From Rhizobiaceae bacterium MnEN-MB40S (lineage in GTDB: Bacteria; Pseudomonadota; Alphaproteobacteria; Rhizobiales; Rhizobiaceae), in contig BRLC01000002.1 of NCBI GenBank assembly GCA_024343425.1, positions 372,001-436,000 on the forward strand: a stretch of 64,000 nt of DNA, given 5' to 3'. This document shows, one piece after another, positions 36,686 to 46,518 of this stretch. Position numbers and translations under genes: made by a program. Positions within the stretch are counted from its first letter, which is position 1. Every line of letters begins with the position of its first letter. The notes below the pieces were generated by a model. That model worked only from the letters and a program-made list of their open reading frames with translations. It was not told the DNA's origin and made no database searches.

Positions 36686-38078
36686 AACCAGAGCACGCTT
36701 CGTCTGCCAGAATTGCGGGGCCGTTTACGGGCAATGGGCGGGTCGGTGCGACAATTGCGGCGAGTGGAACACAATCGTCGAAGACAATCCTACCGCCGGG
36801 ATCGCCGGAGGTCCGCAGCGCAAGGTCAGAAAAGGACGCCCTGTCGCGCTGACGCCGCTTTCCGGGGAAATCGAGGACGCTCCGCGCATCTCGAGCGGCA
36901 TTGCCGAACTCGACCGCGTGACCGGCGGCGGCTTTGTGCGCGGCTCGGCCATGCTCGTCGGCGGCGATCCCGGCATCGGCAAATCGACCCTGTTGATGCA
37001 GGCCGCCGCCGCCCTCTCCCGGAACGGTCACATAGTCATCTATGTTTCCGGAGAGGAAGCAACAGCTCAGGTTCGGCTACGCGCGCAAAGGCTCGGCGCA
37101 GCCGACAGCAATGTCATGCTGGCGGCAGAAACCAATGTCGAGGACATTCTCGCAACGCTCGATCAGGACAAGCGTCCGGATTTCGTGATTGTTGATTCCA
37201 TCCAGACGCTGTGGAGCGATTTCGCGGACTCGGCGCCGGGAACCGTAACGCAGGTGCGCACAGGCGCACAGGCGATGATCCGATTCGCCAAGCAGACCGG
37301 CGCAGCGATCGTCCTCGTCGGCCATGTCACCAAAGACGGCCAGATTGCCGGCCCGCGTGTGGTCGAACACATGGTCGACGGCGTCCTCTATTTCGAGGGT
37401 GACCGGGGGCACCACTACCGGATTCTGCGCACCGTCAAGAACCGCTTTGGTCCGACCGACGAGATCGGCGTTTTCGAGATGTCGGACGCAGGCCTGCGCG
37501 AGGTCGCCAACCCGTCCGAACTGTTTCTCGGAGAGCGCAACGAAAAGGCTCCGGGCGCGGCGGTGTTCGCCGGAATGGAAGGAACGCGGCCGGTTCTGGT
37601 GGAGGTCCAGGCGCTGGTGTCGCCCTCGCCGCTCGGCACGCCGCGGCGCGCGGTGGTCGGTTGGGATTCGGCGCGCCTGGCGATGATACTCGCGGTCCTC
37701 GAATCCCATTGCGGCGTGCGGCTAAGCCAACATGATGTCTATCTCAACGTCGCAGGCGGATACCGGATCACGGAACCGGCCGCGGATCTGGCGATCGCCG
37801 CGGCTTTGGTGTCTTCCCTCGCCGGGCCCGCCCTTCCCGCCGATTGCGTTTATTTCGGCGAGATCAGCCTTTCGGGGGCCGTACGTCCGGTTGCGCATAC
37901 GCTGCAGCGACTCAAGGAAGCTGAAAAACTCGGATTCGGAAAGGCGATGTTGTCCGGAGGCTCCGCGGATCTGCCCGCAAAGCCTGACGGAGAATGGAGA
38001 TTTGTTGAAAACCTGTCTGATCTGGTGGCGCGCATCGCCGGAACGGATATCCGGGATTTGCAAGACGTCGGGGAATAG
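36678..38078 (+). CDS. radA: DNA repair protein RadA
   Basis: 466-aa recombination factor that helps branch migration. C4 zinc finger CQNCGAVYGQWAGRCDNCGEW at the front, Walker A GGDPGIGKST, the RadA-specific KNRFG in RTVKNRFGPTDEIG, and a C-terminal Lon-protease-like domain. ATG 36678 is inside the alr 3' end and gives the canonical MAKTRARFVCQNCG start; the longer frame from 36624 is rejected. Confidence 0.96.
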   Translation: MAKTRARFVCQNCGAVYGQWAGRCDNCGEWNTIVEDNPTAGIAGGPQRKVRKGRPVALTPLSGEIEDAPRISSGIAELDRVTGGGFVRGSAMLVGGDPGIGKSTLLMQAAAALSRNGHIVIYVSGEEATAQVRLRAQRLGAADSNVMLAAETNVEDILATLDQDKRPDFVIVDSIQTLWSDFADSAPGTVTQVRTGAQAMIRFAKQTGAAIVLVGHVTKDGQIAGPRVVEHMVDGVLYFEGDRGHHYRILRTVKNRFGPTDEIGVFEMSDAGLREVANPSELFLGERNEKAPGAAVFAGMEGTRPVLVEVQALVSPSPLGTPRRAVVGWDSARLAMILAVLESHCGVRLSQHDVYLNVAGGYRITEPAADLAIAAALVSSLAGPALPADCVYFGEISLSGAVRPVAHTLQRLKEAEKLGFGKAMLSGGSADLPAKPDGEWRFVENLSDLVARIAGTDIRDLQDVGE

Positions 38079-38157
38079 AATAGTCAGAACCGGAGACGCC
38101 GGGTAAGGACCCTGCGCAGTTCCAGGCTTTTCGATTGCATCGCGAGGTTGATTCAAT

Positions 38158-38730
38158 ATGCCGATTACCCTGCTGGACGGATTAGTGCTTGCCGTTACCC
38201 TGTTCTCGGCCGTGCTCGCCATGGTCAGAGGATTCTCACGGGAAGTTCTCGCCGTCGTGTCATGGGCGGCTGCCGCCTTTGCCGCATACAAGTTCTATCC
38301 AACGCTTCTGCCGTTCGTGCAGCAATATGTTTCGAATGACGATGTGGCGCTGATAATTTCGGCCGCGGCCATTTTTGTCGTGGTGCTGATCGTCGTTTCC
38401 GTCATCACGATGAAGATCGCCGATTTCATCATCGACAGCCGGATCGGCGCGCTCGACCGGACGCTGGGTTTCCTGTTCGGCGCGGCGCGTGGAATCCTGC
38501 TTGTGGCTGTCGCAATGCTGTTTTTCAACTGGCTCGTTGCGCCGCCGCAGCAGCCGCAATGGGTTGCGGACGCCAAGTCGAAGCCGATGCTGGATTCACT
38601 TGGGGATCAGCTTGTTAACCTGCTTCCCGAAGACGCCGATTCATCGATTATCGAACGGCTGCGCGGAACAGAATCGGGTTCTGACGATGAGGCTCAAATC
38701 AGTGACTCAGACGCACCAGACAGCAACTGA
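38158..38730 (+). CDS. cvpA: CvpA family protein
   Basis: 190-aa membrane protein of the colicin V production/CvpA family with four hydrophobic helices in the first 130 residues (TLLDGLVLAVTLFSAVLAMVRG-type start) and a polar acidic tail. Family function is linked to envelope homeostasis and, by gene order, purF expression. Its last 44 bp overlap the purF start in another frame. Confidence 0.88.
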   Translation: MPITLLDGLVLAVTLFSAVLAMVRGFSREVLAVVSWAAAAFAAYKFYPTLLPFVQQYVSNDDVALIISAAAIFVVVLIVVSVITMKIADFIIDSRIGALDRTLGFLFGAARGILLVAVAMLFFNWLVAPPQQPQWVADAKSKPMLDSLGDQLVNLLPEDADSSIIERLRGTESGSDDEAQISDSDAPDSN

Positions 38731-40168
38731 AAACGAGGCTGACTGCTTCCGCGACGAATGCGGTGTTTTCGGCATTTTCGGAAAGCCGGACGCCGCCGCG
38801 GTCGTAACGCTTGGCCTGCACGCCCTGCAGCATCGGGGCCAGGAAGCAGCCGGCATTGTCTCGTTTGACGGAAAACAATTTTCGGTCGAGCGGCACGTCG
38901 GCCTGATCGGCGACACCTTCACCAAACAGTCTGTCATGGACCGGCTTCCCGGCAGCCGCGCCATCGGCCATACCCGTTATTCGACAACCGGCGGCGAAGG
39001 GCTGCGCAACGTACAGCCTTTTTTCGCCGAATTCGCAGGCGGCGGCTTCGCCATAGCGCACAATGGCAATCTCACCAATGCGTTGACGATACAACGCGAA
39101 TTGCAGAAACGCGGAGCGATCTTTTCATCGACCTCCGATACCGAGACTGTGCTGCATCTCATCGCCGTGAGCGAGCGGGATCGGCTGGTAGAAAAGTTCA
39201 TTGACGCCGTCACCCAGCTCGAAGGCGCGTTCTCCTTCGTCGGCCTGTCCGGCAAGAAGATGATCGGCGCGCGCGATCCGCTCGGCATACGCCCTCTCGT
39301 GCTCGGAGATCTCGACGGCGCCTATATCCTCGCGTCGGAAACCTGTGCGCTCGACATCATCGGCGCGCGAATCGTCAGGGATATCAAGCCTGGCGAAGTC
39401 ATCGTCATCACTGAAGAAGGCCCCCGCAGCTATTTTCCGTTCGACAAGACGACCCCACGCTTCTGCATTTTCGAGTATGTCTATTTCGCCCGTCCTGATT
39501 CGACGATCGAGGGGCGCAACGTCTACGAAGTGCGCAAGAAAATCGGCCAGGAACTGGCTCGCGAAGCGCCTGTTGTCGCCGACATGGTCGTTCCGGTGCC
39601 GGATTCGGGAACGCCTGCGGCAATCGGCTTCTCCCAGGAGGCAGGGATACCGTTCGATCTCGGAATTATTCGCAACCATTACGTCGGAAGGACCTTCATT
39701 CAGCCGCAGTCGGCAATCCGGCACATGGGCGTGAAGCTGAAGCACAACGCCAATCGATGGGCGATCAAGGACAAGCGCATCGTGCTTGTTGATGATTCCA
39801 TCGTCCGCGGCACGACATCGCAAAAAATCGTCCAGATGGTGCGTGACGCAGGCGCCGCCGAGGTGCATATGCGCATTGCGTCGCCCCCCACATCCGCGTC
39901 TTGTTTCTACGGCGTCGACACGCCGGAGAAGTCGAAGCTGCTTGCCTCGCGCATGTCGATCGAGGAGATGCGCGATTTCATTCGCGTCGATTCCCTGGCT
40001 TTTCTGTCGATCAACGGTCTTTATCGCGCCGTCAACGAACCGCAGCGGAACGATCAGTGCCCGCAATTCTGCGATGCCTGCTTTACGAGCGACTATCCAA
40101 CGGCTTTGACCGATCAGGAACACACTGAATCAACGCGCGTCCTCTCCTTGCTCGCCAATAACGGATAA
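38687..40168 (+). CDS. purF: Amidophosphoribosyltransferase
   Basis: 493 aa; first committed step of purine synthesis, from PRPP and glutamine. The N-terminal nucleophile Cys lies in FRDECGVFGIFG, after a propeptide of about 30 residues that would be removed; ALQHRGQEAAGI and RYSTTGG are glutaminase motifs; VDDSIVRGTTS is the PRPP loop. The frame is open upstream to 38489 but the ATG at 38687 gives the expected propeptide length. It overlaps cvpA by 44 bp. Confidence 0.95.
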   Translation: MRLKSVTQTHQTATENEADCFRDECGVFGIFGKPDAAAVVTLGLHALQHRGQEAAGIVSFDGKQFSVERHVGLIGDTFTKQSVMDRLPGSRAIGHTRYSTTGGEGLRNVQPFFAEFAGGGFAIAHNGNLTNALTIQRELQKRGAIFSSTSDTETVLHLIAVSERDRLVEKFIDAVTQLEGAFSFVGLSGKKMIGARDPLGIRPLVLGDLDGAYILASETCALDIIGARIVRDIKPGEVIVITEEGPRSYFPFDKTTPRFCIFEYVYFARPDSTIEGRNVYEVRKKIGQELAREAPVVADMVVPVPDSGTPAAIGFSQEAGIPFDLGIIRNHYVGRTFIQPQSAIRHMGVKLKHNANRWAIKDKRIVLVDDSIVRGTTSQKIVQMVRDAGAAEVHMRIASPPTSASCFYGVDTPEKSKLLASRMSIEEMRDFIRVDSLAFLSINGLYRAVNEPQRNDQCPQFCDACFTSDYPTALTDQEHTESTRVLSLLANNG

Positions 40169-40173
40169 TCACA

Positions 40174-40914
40174 ATGACAGACCTGACGGGCCGGATCGCC
40201 CTGGTCACCGGAGCCTCCCGGGGTATCGGATATTTTACCGCGCTTGCGCTTGCCGACGCCGGAGCGCATGTCATCGCCGTCGCCCGCACCATTGGTGGCC
40301 TGGAGGAACTGGACGACGCCATTCGAGAACAGGGACGCGGGTCGGCGACACTTGTGCCGCAGGATCTTCTTGACATGAAAGCGATCGACAAGCTGGGAGC
40401 AGCCATATTCGAACGCTGGGGCAAGCTCGACATTCTTGTCGCCAACGCCGCAATCCTGGGCACGCTCTCCCCCGTCGGCCACTACGAAGCGCGCACATTC
40501 GACAAGACGATGAACACCAACGTCAACGCGACCTGGCGCGTGATCCGAACTGTCGATCCTTTGCTCGCGAAATCCGACGCCGGTCGCGCCGTCATTGTAT
40601 CATCAGGAGCGGCCCACAGTTGCAGGCCTTTTCACGGTCTCTATGCGGCGAGCAAGGCCGCAGTGGAGGCGCTGGCGCGCTGCTGGGCGGCGGAGACGAT
40701 CAACAGCCCGCTGCGCGTGAATTGCGTCAATCCCGGTCCGACGCGCACAGCCATGCGCGCGCTCGCCATGCCCGGGGAAGATCCAATGAGCTTGCCGCAT
40801 CCGTCGGAAATCGCTGGCAGTCTCGTTGCATTATGCGATCCAGAGCTAACCGAAACCGGGATGTTCTTCGACGTCCCCGAAGGTCGTTTCAAGGCTTTTC
40901 AAGCTCCGAACTGA
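40174..40914 (+). CDS. Short-chain dehydrogenase/reductase (downstream of purF)
   Basis: 246-aa SDR: TGASRGIGYF cofactor loop, NAAILG, SSGAAHS and YAASK catalytic residues, NPGPTRTAM. It starts 5 bp after purF, a neighbour arrangement common in this bacterial order. Substrate unknown. Last gene of the rightward core block. Confidence 0.88.
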   Translation: MTDLTGRIALVTGASRGIGYFTALALADAGAHVIAVARTIGGLEELDDAIREQGRGSATLVPQDLLDMKAIDKLGAAIFERWGKLDILVANAAILGTLSPVGHYEARTFDKTMNTNVNATWRVIRTVDPLLAKSDAGRAVIVSSGAAHSCRPFHGLYAASKAAVEALARCWAAETINSPLRVNCVNPGPTRTAMRALAMPGEDPMSLPHPSEIAGSLVALCDPELTETGMFFDVPEGRFKAFQAPN

Positions 40915-41225
40915 AGCAGCAACCGTTGAAAGACGGCGCGTATTCATCTATTTTTTGCGATGCAACATCAGCGCCATCGATGTTCCGTGGCCTTGATTTT
41001 GATTCACATATGTCCATTAACTCACTGTATTCGCACTACAAAGAAAAATTCGACTTCTTCCGGCCACACACGGTTTTGTGGAACAATCCTGGTTTCAGGA
41101 TTTTGCAAACGCAAAAACGACCGAGTATATACTTGTTCGATATATATTGAGTCACTATATAGCCGCGAAGCATGCACTCGCTCGCGATTTCTCGCCGCAA
41201 GCGTCAGTACCGGACCCGACAATTA
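40915..41225. other. A+T-rich intergenic region upstream of padR
   Basis: 311 bp, clearly more A+T-rich than the flanking genes, with no supported gene; short frames crossing into padR lack family features. Contains an AACATC / GATGTT inverted repeat around 40964-40984 and the palindrome cluster listed separately. Presumed to hold the padR-efflux promoter. Confidence 0.5.
41124..41162 (+). promoter_or_regulatory. Palindrome cluster, candidate PadR operator
   Basis: Three A+T-rich palindromes in 39 bp: AGTATATACT (41124-41133, perfect), a TATATAT core at 41141-41147, and CTATATAG (41155-41162, perfect). Centre-to-centre spacing is about 15 bp each. Located 64 bp upstream of padR, as expected for autoregulation. 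Confidence 0.5.
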
Positions 41226-41774
41226 ATGAACGTACGCACCCTCTGCCTGGCCATACTGCACTTCTCCGAAGCCACTGGTTACGAGATCAAGAAAATGTCG
41301 ACTGAAGAGCATTTCTCCTTCTTCGTCGACGCCAGCTTCGGGTCGATCTATCCAGCCCTTTCCCGTCTGCAGGACGATGGATGCGTCACAGTGCGCGAGG
41401 AGTTCGAGTCCGGAAAGCCGTCGCGCAAAGTGTATTCGATCACCGACAAGGGGCGACAGGAATTACATGAATCGCTTCGCGTGCTGCCCCGGCGCGACTC
41501 TTTCAAATCCGAATTTCTGCTCATGGCCATGTGCGCCGAAATACTCGATCGCGAGACGATCGTCCGGGCGATCGACCGCCACTTGAAGGACATGGAAGCC
41601 GAAATCGAGATGCTTGATCAGGTTCTCGAGCATTGCGACGACACCTCCGGCGGCAAGATCTGGGTCGCCAAATTCGGCCGCCAGGTCAAGCAGCAGGCGC
41701 TCGACTACTTCATCAAACACCGTCACGAACTCGAAGCGCTCGTCCCAGACAACCAGGCGCAAGCCGCCGAATAG
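41226..41774 (+). CDS. PadR-family transcriptional regulator
   Basis: 182 aa. Winged-helix N-terminus in PadR style: LCLAILHFSEATGYEIKKM, then GSIYPALSRLQDDGCVTVREE and the wing RKVYSITDKGRQEL; the C-terminal half is a predicted helical dimerisation arm (HLKDMEAEIEMLDQVLEH). ATG 41226 gives the family start; a frame from 41172 adds basic residues without counterpart. It precedes and likely represses the efflux genes 20 bp downstream. Confidence 0.92.
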   Translation: MNVRTLCLAILHFSEATGYEIKKMSTEEHFSFFVDASFGSIYPALSRLQDDGCVTVREEFESGKPSRKVYSITDKGRQELHESLRVLPRRDSFKSEFLLMAMCAEILDRETIVRAIDRHLKDMEAEIEMLDQVLEHCDDTSGGKIWVAKFGRQVKQQALDYFIKHRHELEALVPDNQAQAAE

Positions 41775-41794
41775 AGTTTTATAGGAACGCAACC

Positions 41795-42925
41795 ATGGCT
41801 TTTCGCATCAAAGGTTCGCACATTACCGCGCTGATTATCGCCGGCGCCGTGATCGGATGGATGTCGTCGGGCGAGATCGTCGTCGGCGGCCACGCCGACT
41901 CGCCTCACGCCGTTGCGCCGCCGGCCGAACGTCAGGAAAATCAGGACGACCTTTTCAAGGTTCGCTTCGTCACCGTCGAGCCCGAACAGCGGTTTGAGAC
42001 ATTGCTGCTACACGGCCGCACTTCTGCAAAGTCGGTGATATCGGTGCGCGCCGAAACGAACGGCACACTGCATGAGCGCTTTGTGGAAAAAGGTGATGTG
42101 GTGAAGGCCGGAGATCCGGTTTGCCGACTCGATCCGGGCGTCAGGGACACCGACATCCTTCAGGCCGAGGCGGCGCTGGAACAGGCCAAATTCGATTATG
42201 ACGGCGCCCTTAAGCTGAAGGAAAAGGATTACATTTCGGACACCCGCGTCAAGGCGCTGAAATACGCCATGGACAATGCAGCCGCCCGGTTGGCATCGGC
42301 GAAGCATGAAATGTCGCATGTGGAGATTGAAGCCACGGCGTCCGGCATTGTCACCGACCCGATCGCTGAAATCGGCAGCCATCTTTCGAATGGCGATGTC
42401 TGTGTGACGCTGATCGATCCGGATCCGATGCTCTTTGTCGGACAGGTTTCCGAACGGCATGTCGGGAACATCGGCATTGGCTACGACGCGGAAGTATCAA
42501 TGATCACCGGAGAAAAGGTCGATGGGAAGATCAGCTATGTCGCGCCCGCCGCAGACTCCGCGACACGCACCTTCCTGACGGAAATCGAACTTCCCAACAG
42601 CGACGGCAAGCTGCGCGACGGCGTTACTGCGACAACGACGATCAAGCTTGAAGGCTCGGAGGCCTACAAAATCGCAGCGTCCTGGCTCACTCTCGACGAT
42701 AATGGCGTCCTTGGCGTGAGAACGGTGGACAGCGACAATGTGGTTGCCTTCAATCCGGTCAAGATCGTCGCACATACGCCTGAAACCATGTGGGTGACCG
42801 GGCTTGCGCCTGGAGCCCGCGTCATCACACTCGGACAGGACTATGTGATCGCGGGTCAGACCGTGGCTCCGGTTCCGGCCGAGATTGCCCGGCAAGTTCC
42901 CGCGAAGGCTGATGCTCGCTCATGA
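41795..42925 (+). CDS. RND efflux periplasmic adaptor subunit (membrane fusion protein)
   Basis: 376 aa. One N-terminal hydrophobic anchor (ITALIIAGAVIGWM), then lipoyl/barrel-sandwich halves (SVRAETNGTLHERFVEKGDVVKAGD and IEATASGIVTDPIAEIGSHLSNGD) around a short coiled coil, and a beta-barrel domain. No lipobox is seen, so it is membrane-anchored rather than a lipoprotein. ATG 41795 has agga 8 bp upstream. Its stop overlaps the pump start (ATGA). Confidence 0.92.
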   Translation: MAFRIKGSHITALIIAGAVIGWMSSGEIVVGGHADSPHAVAPPAERQENQDDLFKVRFVTVEPEQRFETLLLHGRTSAKSVISVRAETNGTLHERFVEKGDVVKAGDPVCRLDPGVRDTDILQAEAALEQAKFDYDGALKLKEKDYISDTRVKALKYAMDNAAARLASAKHEMSHVEIEATASGIVTDPIAEIGSHLSNGDVCVTLIDPDPMLFVGQVSERHVGNIGIGYDAEVSMITGEKVDGKISYVAPAADSATRTFLTEIELPNSDGKLRDGVTATTTIKLEGSEAYKIAASWLTLDDNGVLGVRTVDSDNVVAFNPVKIVAHTPETMWVTGLAPGARVITLGQDYVIAGQTVAPVPAEIARQVPAKADARS

Positions 42926-45900
42926 CTTCTGCGCTCCAATCCATCATCACAAGGCCGAAAACGGTCCTTGCGCTCATGGTTTTCATGATCGCGGCCGGCG
43001 TAATGTCCTACATTGGCATCCCGAAAGAGGCCAATCCGGACATTGACGTTCCGGTCTATTATGTCTCGATCACTCAGCAAGGTATTTCCCCCAACGACGC
43101 CGAACGCCTACTGGTCCGGCCGATGGAAACGACGTTGCGCGGGCTCGACGGGCTGAAGGAACTGACCGCGATTGCGTCTGAAGGACACGCCGGAATCGTA
43201 CTTGAGTTCAATGTCGAAACTGACGCCGACGAGGTGCTCGCCGACATACGCGACAAGGTCGATCAGGCTCAGGCTGATCTGCCTGAAGAAGCAGACGAAC
43301 CGACGATCACCGAAACGAATTTCGCACTCCAGCCGACGATCATCGTCACGCTGTCGGGCGACGTTCCCGAACGCACTCTAACTCACCTTGCGCGCCGCCT
43401 GAAGGATGAAATCGAAGCGGTTTCAACAGTTCGCGAAGCCGAACTGAAGGGAGATCGGGAAGAACTTCTCGAGGTCATTCTGGATCTCATGAAGCTGGAA
43501 TCCTACGACATCACGCAGGATGAGCTCCTGAACGCGCTTTCGCAAAATAACCAGCTCGTTGCGGCGGGGTTCATCGACGACGGCAACGGCCGCTTCAACG
43601 TCAAGGTGCCTGGGCTCGTGGAGAACGCCGAGGATGTCTACAACATTCCGATCAAGCAGAATGGCGAAGGCGTCGTGACGCTTGGAGAGGTCGGCGAAAT
43701 CCGCCGCACCTTCACGGATCCCTCCATCTTCACACGGGTGAACGGCCAGCCGGCGATTTCCATCGAAGTCACCAAACGCATCGGCACCAATATCATCGAG
43801 AACAATGACGAGGTGCGCCGGGTCGTTGCCGAGTATACAAAAGACTGGCCTCAGTCGATCCATGTCAACTATTTGCTCGACCAGTCGAGCTTTATCTTTG
43901 AAGTGCTTGGGTCACTGCAGTCATCGATCATGACAGCAATCTTGCTGGTCATGATCTGTGTGGTCGGCACGCTTGGCCTGCGCTCCGGCCTCCTTGTGGG
44001 ACTTGCCATCCCCGGCTCGTTCATGCTCGCCTTCCTGATTCTCGCCAGCCTCGGCATGGTGGTGAACATGATGGTTATGTTCGGCATGGTGCTGACCGTA
44101 GGCATGCTGGTCGACGGCGCGATCGTCGTGACAGAATACGCCGACCGCAAGATCGCGGAAGGCATGGAGCCGGCCGCCGCCTATCAACGGGCATCCAAGC
44201 TGATGTTCTGGCCTGTAGTGTCCTCTACGGCGACGACGCTCGCCGCTTTCCTGCCGCTGCTTCTGTGGCCTGGCGTGTCCGGGGAGTTCATGAGCTACCT
44301 GCCCCGCATGGTGATCATCGTTCTCACGGCGTCTCTGCTGACAGCCCTGGTCTTTTTGCCGGTTACCGGAACACTGTTCGCTCAAATCGCTGCGGTGGTT
44401 TCCAAACGATCCAATGCCATCCTCGCCTTGTTCGTGGCCGCAATTGCCGGCGTATTCGCCTTTTTCGGTCCGCTTGCACCGTTGGGACTGCCCATCCAGG
44501 CTGCGGGTTCGGCGTTAACAGCGGCGATCGCGCTGTTCCTGACTTACCGAATATCAAAATTCATCGCCAACCGGCGTCGCGACCACACCGTTTCAGAAGC
44601 CGACAACGTTGCGATGATGCTGTCTTCGGATTCGAAGCTGGACATCGCCAAAGTGCCCGGCTTCACGGGCGGCTATCTGCGCTTTCTGAACCTGGCGGTC
44701 GGAACGCTTGCAGGCAACATCGCGGTCATCGTCGTCATCATCGCCGCCACCATCGGCAGTTACATCTATTTCGGCGCCAACAACCAGGGAGTCGAATTCT
44801 TCGTGGATGAAGAACCGGACGTCGCGATCGTTCTGGTATCGGCCCGTGGCAATCTCTCAGCCCGCGACATTCGCGATCTTGTCGCTGAGGTCGAGTACGA
44901 AGTGCTCAGGATCAATGGCATTGAGAACGTCGTTATGACCGCTACCGCCCCCGGCGGCGGCGGTAGCGGCGGCCCACAGATAATCGGCGGCGTCCAGGAC
45001 AAGCCGGCCGATGTCGTAGGTGAATTGCAGATTGAACTCGCAGACTATTGTTGCCGGCGCAAGGCGGTCGACATCTTCGAGGACATCCGTCAGAGAACAG
45101 CCGATATCGCCGGCGTCAAGGTGGAAGTGCGCAAGATCGAAGGCGGACCTCCGACCGGCAAGGATGTGCGTCTGGAAGTGAAATCGACGGACTACAACAC
45201 GATGGTGGAAACCGTTGGCCAGATTCGCGAGCAGTTCGACTCCATGGAGATGCTCACCGATCAGGAAGACGCCCGCCCGCTGCCGGGCATCGAGTGGGAA
45301 ATCGATGTCGATCGCGAACTGGCCGGTCGCTACAACGCCGGCATCGTTCAGGTCGGATCGATGGTCCAGCTCGTTACCAACGGTGTGCTGATCGGCTCTT
45401 ATCGACCAGACGACTCCCAGGACGAGGTCGATATTCGCGTGCGCCTGCCGGAAGAAGAACGCACGCTCGACCAGTTCGAGGTCTTGCGTCTTCGGACCGC
45501 CAATGGCCAGGTTCCCCTCGCGAACTTCATCACGATGGGCGCCCAGCACAAGGTTTCATCGATCACCAGACGCGACGGGCTTTACGCCATGGACGTCAAG
45601 GCCAATCTCGGAGAGGGCGTCATGGTTGACGGGCGTCCTGCAACGGCTGATGACGCGGTCAAGGAAGTTCAGAAATGGCTGGATACGCAGACGTTCCCGG
45701 AAACCGTGCAGCTGCGTTTTCGGGGCGCTGACGAGGAGCAGCAGGAGGCCGGCGAATTTCTTGGCAAGGCCGCCATGGCCGCGCTGTTCATGATGTTCAT
45801 CATCCTGTTGACTCAGTTCAATTCGTTCTATCAGACGATCCTGACGCTCTCTACAGTCATTCTGGCGGTCTCGGGCGTGCTTATCGGCATGGTGGTGACG

Positions 45901-46434
45901 TCACAGCCTTTCTCCATCATCATGACCGGCACTGGCATCGTCGCGCTCGCGGGCATCGTGGTGAACAACGCGATCGTGTTGATCGACACATTCAACCGGA
46001 TGCGCGAGGAAGGCGTGACCGACACGCGTGAAGCCGCCCTCAAGACGGCGGCCCAGCGGCTTCGTCCAATCATGCTGACGACGATCACGACCATTCTCGG
46101 ACTGGTGCCGATGGCGCTGCAGATCAACATGGACTTCTTCAGTCAGACGATCTCCGTCGGCGGCATCACCGCGATCTGGTGGGTCCAGCTTTCCACAGCG
46201 ATCATCTTCGGCCTGGCCTTTTCGACCATGTTGACCCTGGTCATGATCCCGGCAATGCTGGCCATGCCCGACAATGTCAGGCGACTGTGGGGTCGGATCA
46301 CCGGCAACGCCTTCGTTCCGCAAACCGTCTATGCAGGCGTCGGAAGCGTGACCTCGGACGATGCCGATGAGCGACCGGAACGTCGTCCGCACAATGACGA
46401 CATGCCGGCGAGGCGACCGGACGCAGCGGAATAA
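42922..46434 (+). CDS. Efflux RND transporter permease (HAE-1-like), enlarged
   Basis: 1170-aa inner-membrane pump, about 120-140 residues longer than AcrB-type proteins. Standard parts: TM1 near 15-30, porter domain, TM2-TM6 (335-482) with the proton-relay aspartate D398 in VGMLVDGAIVV (the second aspartate of AcrB is Gly here), and TM7-TM12 with GIVVNNAIVLID in TM10. Between TM6 and TM7 about 100 residues (486-590) replace the usual 40 and carry two extra hydrophobic segments (about 500-517 and 525-543). A charged tail ends the protein. Specificity unknown. No outer-membrane factor gene is adjacent. Confidence 0.92.
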   Translation: MTSALQSIITRPKTVLALMVFMIAAGVMSYIGIPKEANPDIDVPVYYVSITQQGISPNDAERLLVRPMETTLRGLDGLKELTAIASEGHAGIVLEFNVETDADEVLADIRDKVDQAQADLPEEADEPTITETNFALQPTIIVTLSGDVPERTLTHLARRLKDEIEAVSTVREAELKGDREELLEVILDLMKLESYDITQDELLNALSQNNQLVAAGFIDDGNGRFNVKVPGLVENAEDVYNIPIKQNGEGVVTLGEVGEIRRTFTDPSIFTRVNGQPAISIEVTKRIGTNIIENNDEVRRVVAEYTKDWPQSIHVNYLLDQSSFIFEVLGSLQSSIMTAILLVMICVVGTLGLRSGLLVGLAIPGSFMLAFLILASLGMVVNMMVMFGMVLTVGMLVDGAIVVTEYADRKIAEGMEPAAAYQRASKLMFWPVVSSTATTLAAFLPLLLWPGVSGEFMSYLPRMVIIVLTASLLTALVFLPVTGTLFAQIAAVVSKRSNAILALFVAAIAGVFAFFGPLAPLGLPIQAAGSALTAAIALFLTYRISKFIANRRRDHTVSEADNVAMMLSSDSKLDIAKVPGFTGGYLRFLNLAVGTLAGNIAVIVVIIAATIGSYIYFGANNQGVEFFVDEEPDVAIVLVSARGNLSARDIRDLVAEVEYEVLRINGIENVVMTATAPGGGGSGGPQIIGGVQDKPADVVGELQIELADYCCRRKAVDIFEDIRQRTADIAGVKVEVRKIEGGPPTGKDVRLEVKSTDYNTMVETVGQIREQFDSMEMLTDQEDARPLPGIEWEIDVDRELAGRYNAGIVQVGSMVQLVTNGVLIGSYRPDDSQDEVDIRVRLPEEERTLDQFEVLRLRTANGQVPLANFITMGAQHKVSSITRRDGLYAMDVKANLGEGVMVDGRPATADDAVKEVQKWLDTQTFPETVQLRFRGADEEQQEAGEFLGKAAMAALFMMFIILLTQFNSFYQTILTLSTVILAVSGVLIGMVVTSQPFSIIMTGTGIVALAGIVVNNAIVLIDTFNRMREEGVTDTREAALKTAAQRLRPIMLTTITTILGLVPMALQINMDFFSQTISVGGITAIWWVQLSTAIIFGLAFSTMLTLVMIPAMLAMPDNVRRLWGRITGNAFVPQTVYAGVGSVTSDDADERPERRPHNDDMPARRPDAAE

Positions 46435-46463
46435 ACCGAAGAGTTTCTCCAGGGCGCGACTGG

Positions 46464-46489
46464 AATGCGGGCTGAAAGGCCCGCATTTT
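46464..46489 (+). terminator. Terminator of the padR-RND operon
   Basis: 9-bp stem AATGCGGGC / GCCCGCATT with a 6-nt loop, then TT, 30 bp after the pump stop. It lies between convergent genes (pump and livM). Confidence 0.75.
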
Positions 46490-46518
46490 CCGTTCCGTGC
46501 AAGGCTCCATTGCAGGCG

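Noticed and set aside
40960-41226. 88-codon frame upstream of padR
   Set aside because: Built from A+T-rich promoter sequence, no ribosome site, no family resemblance.
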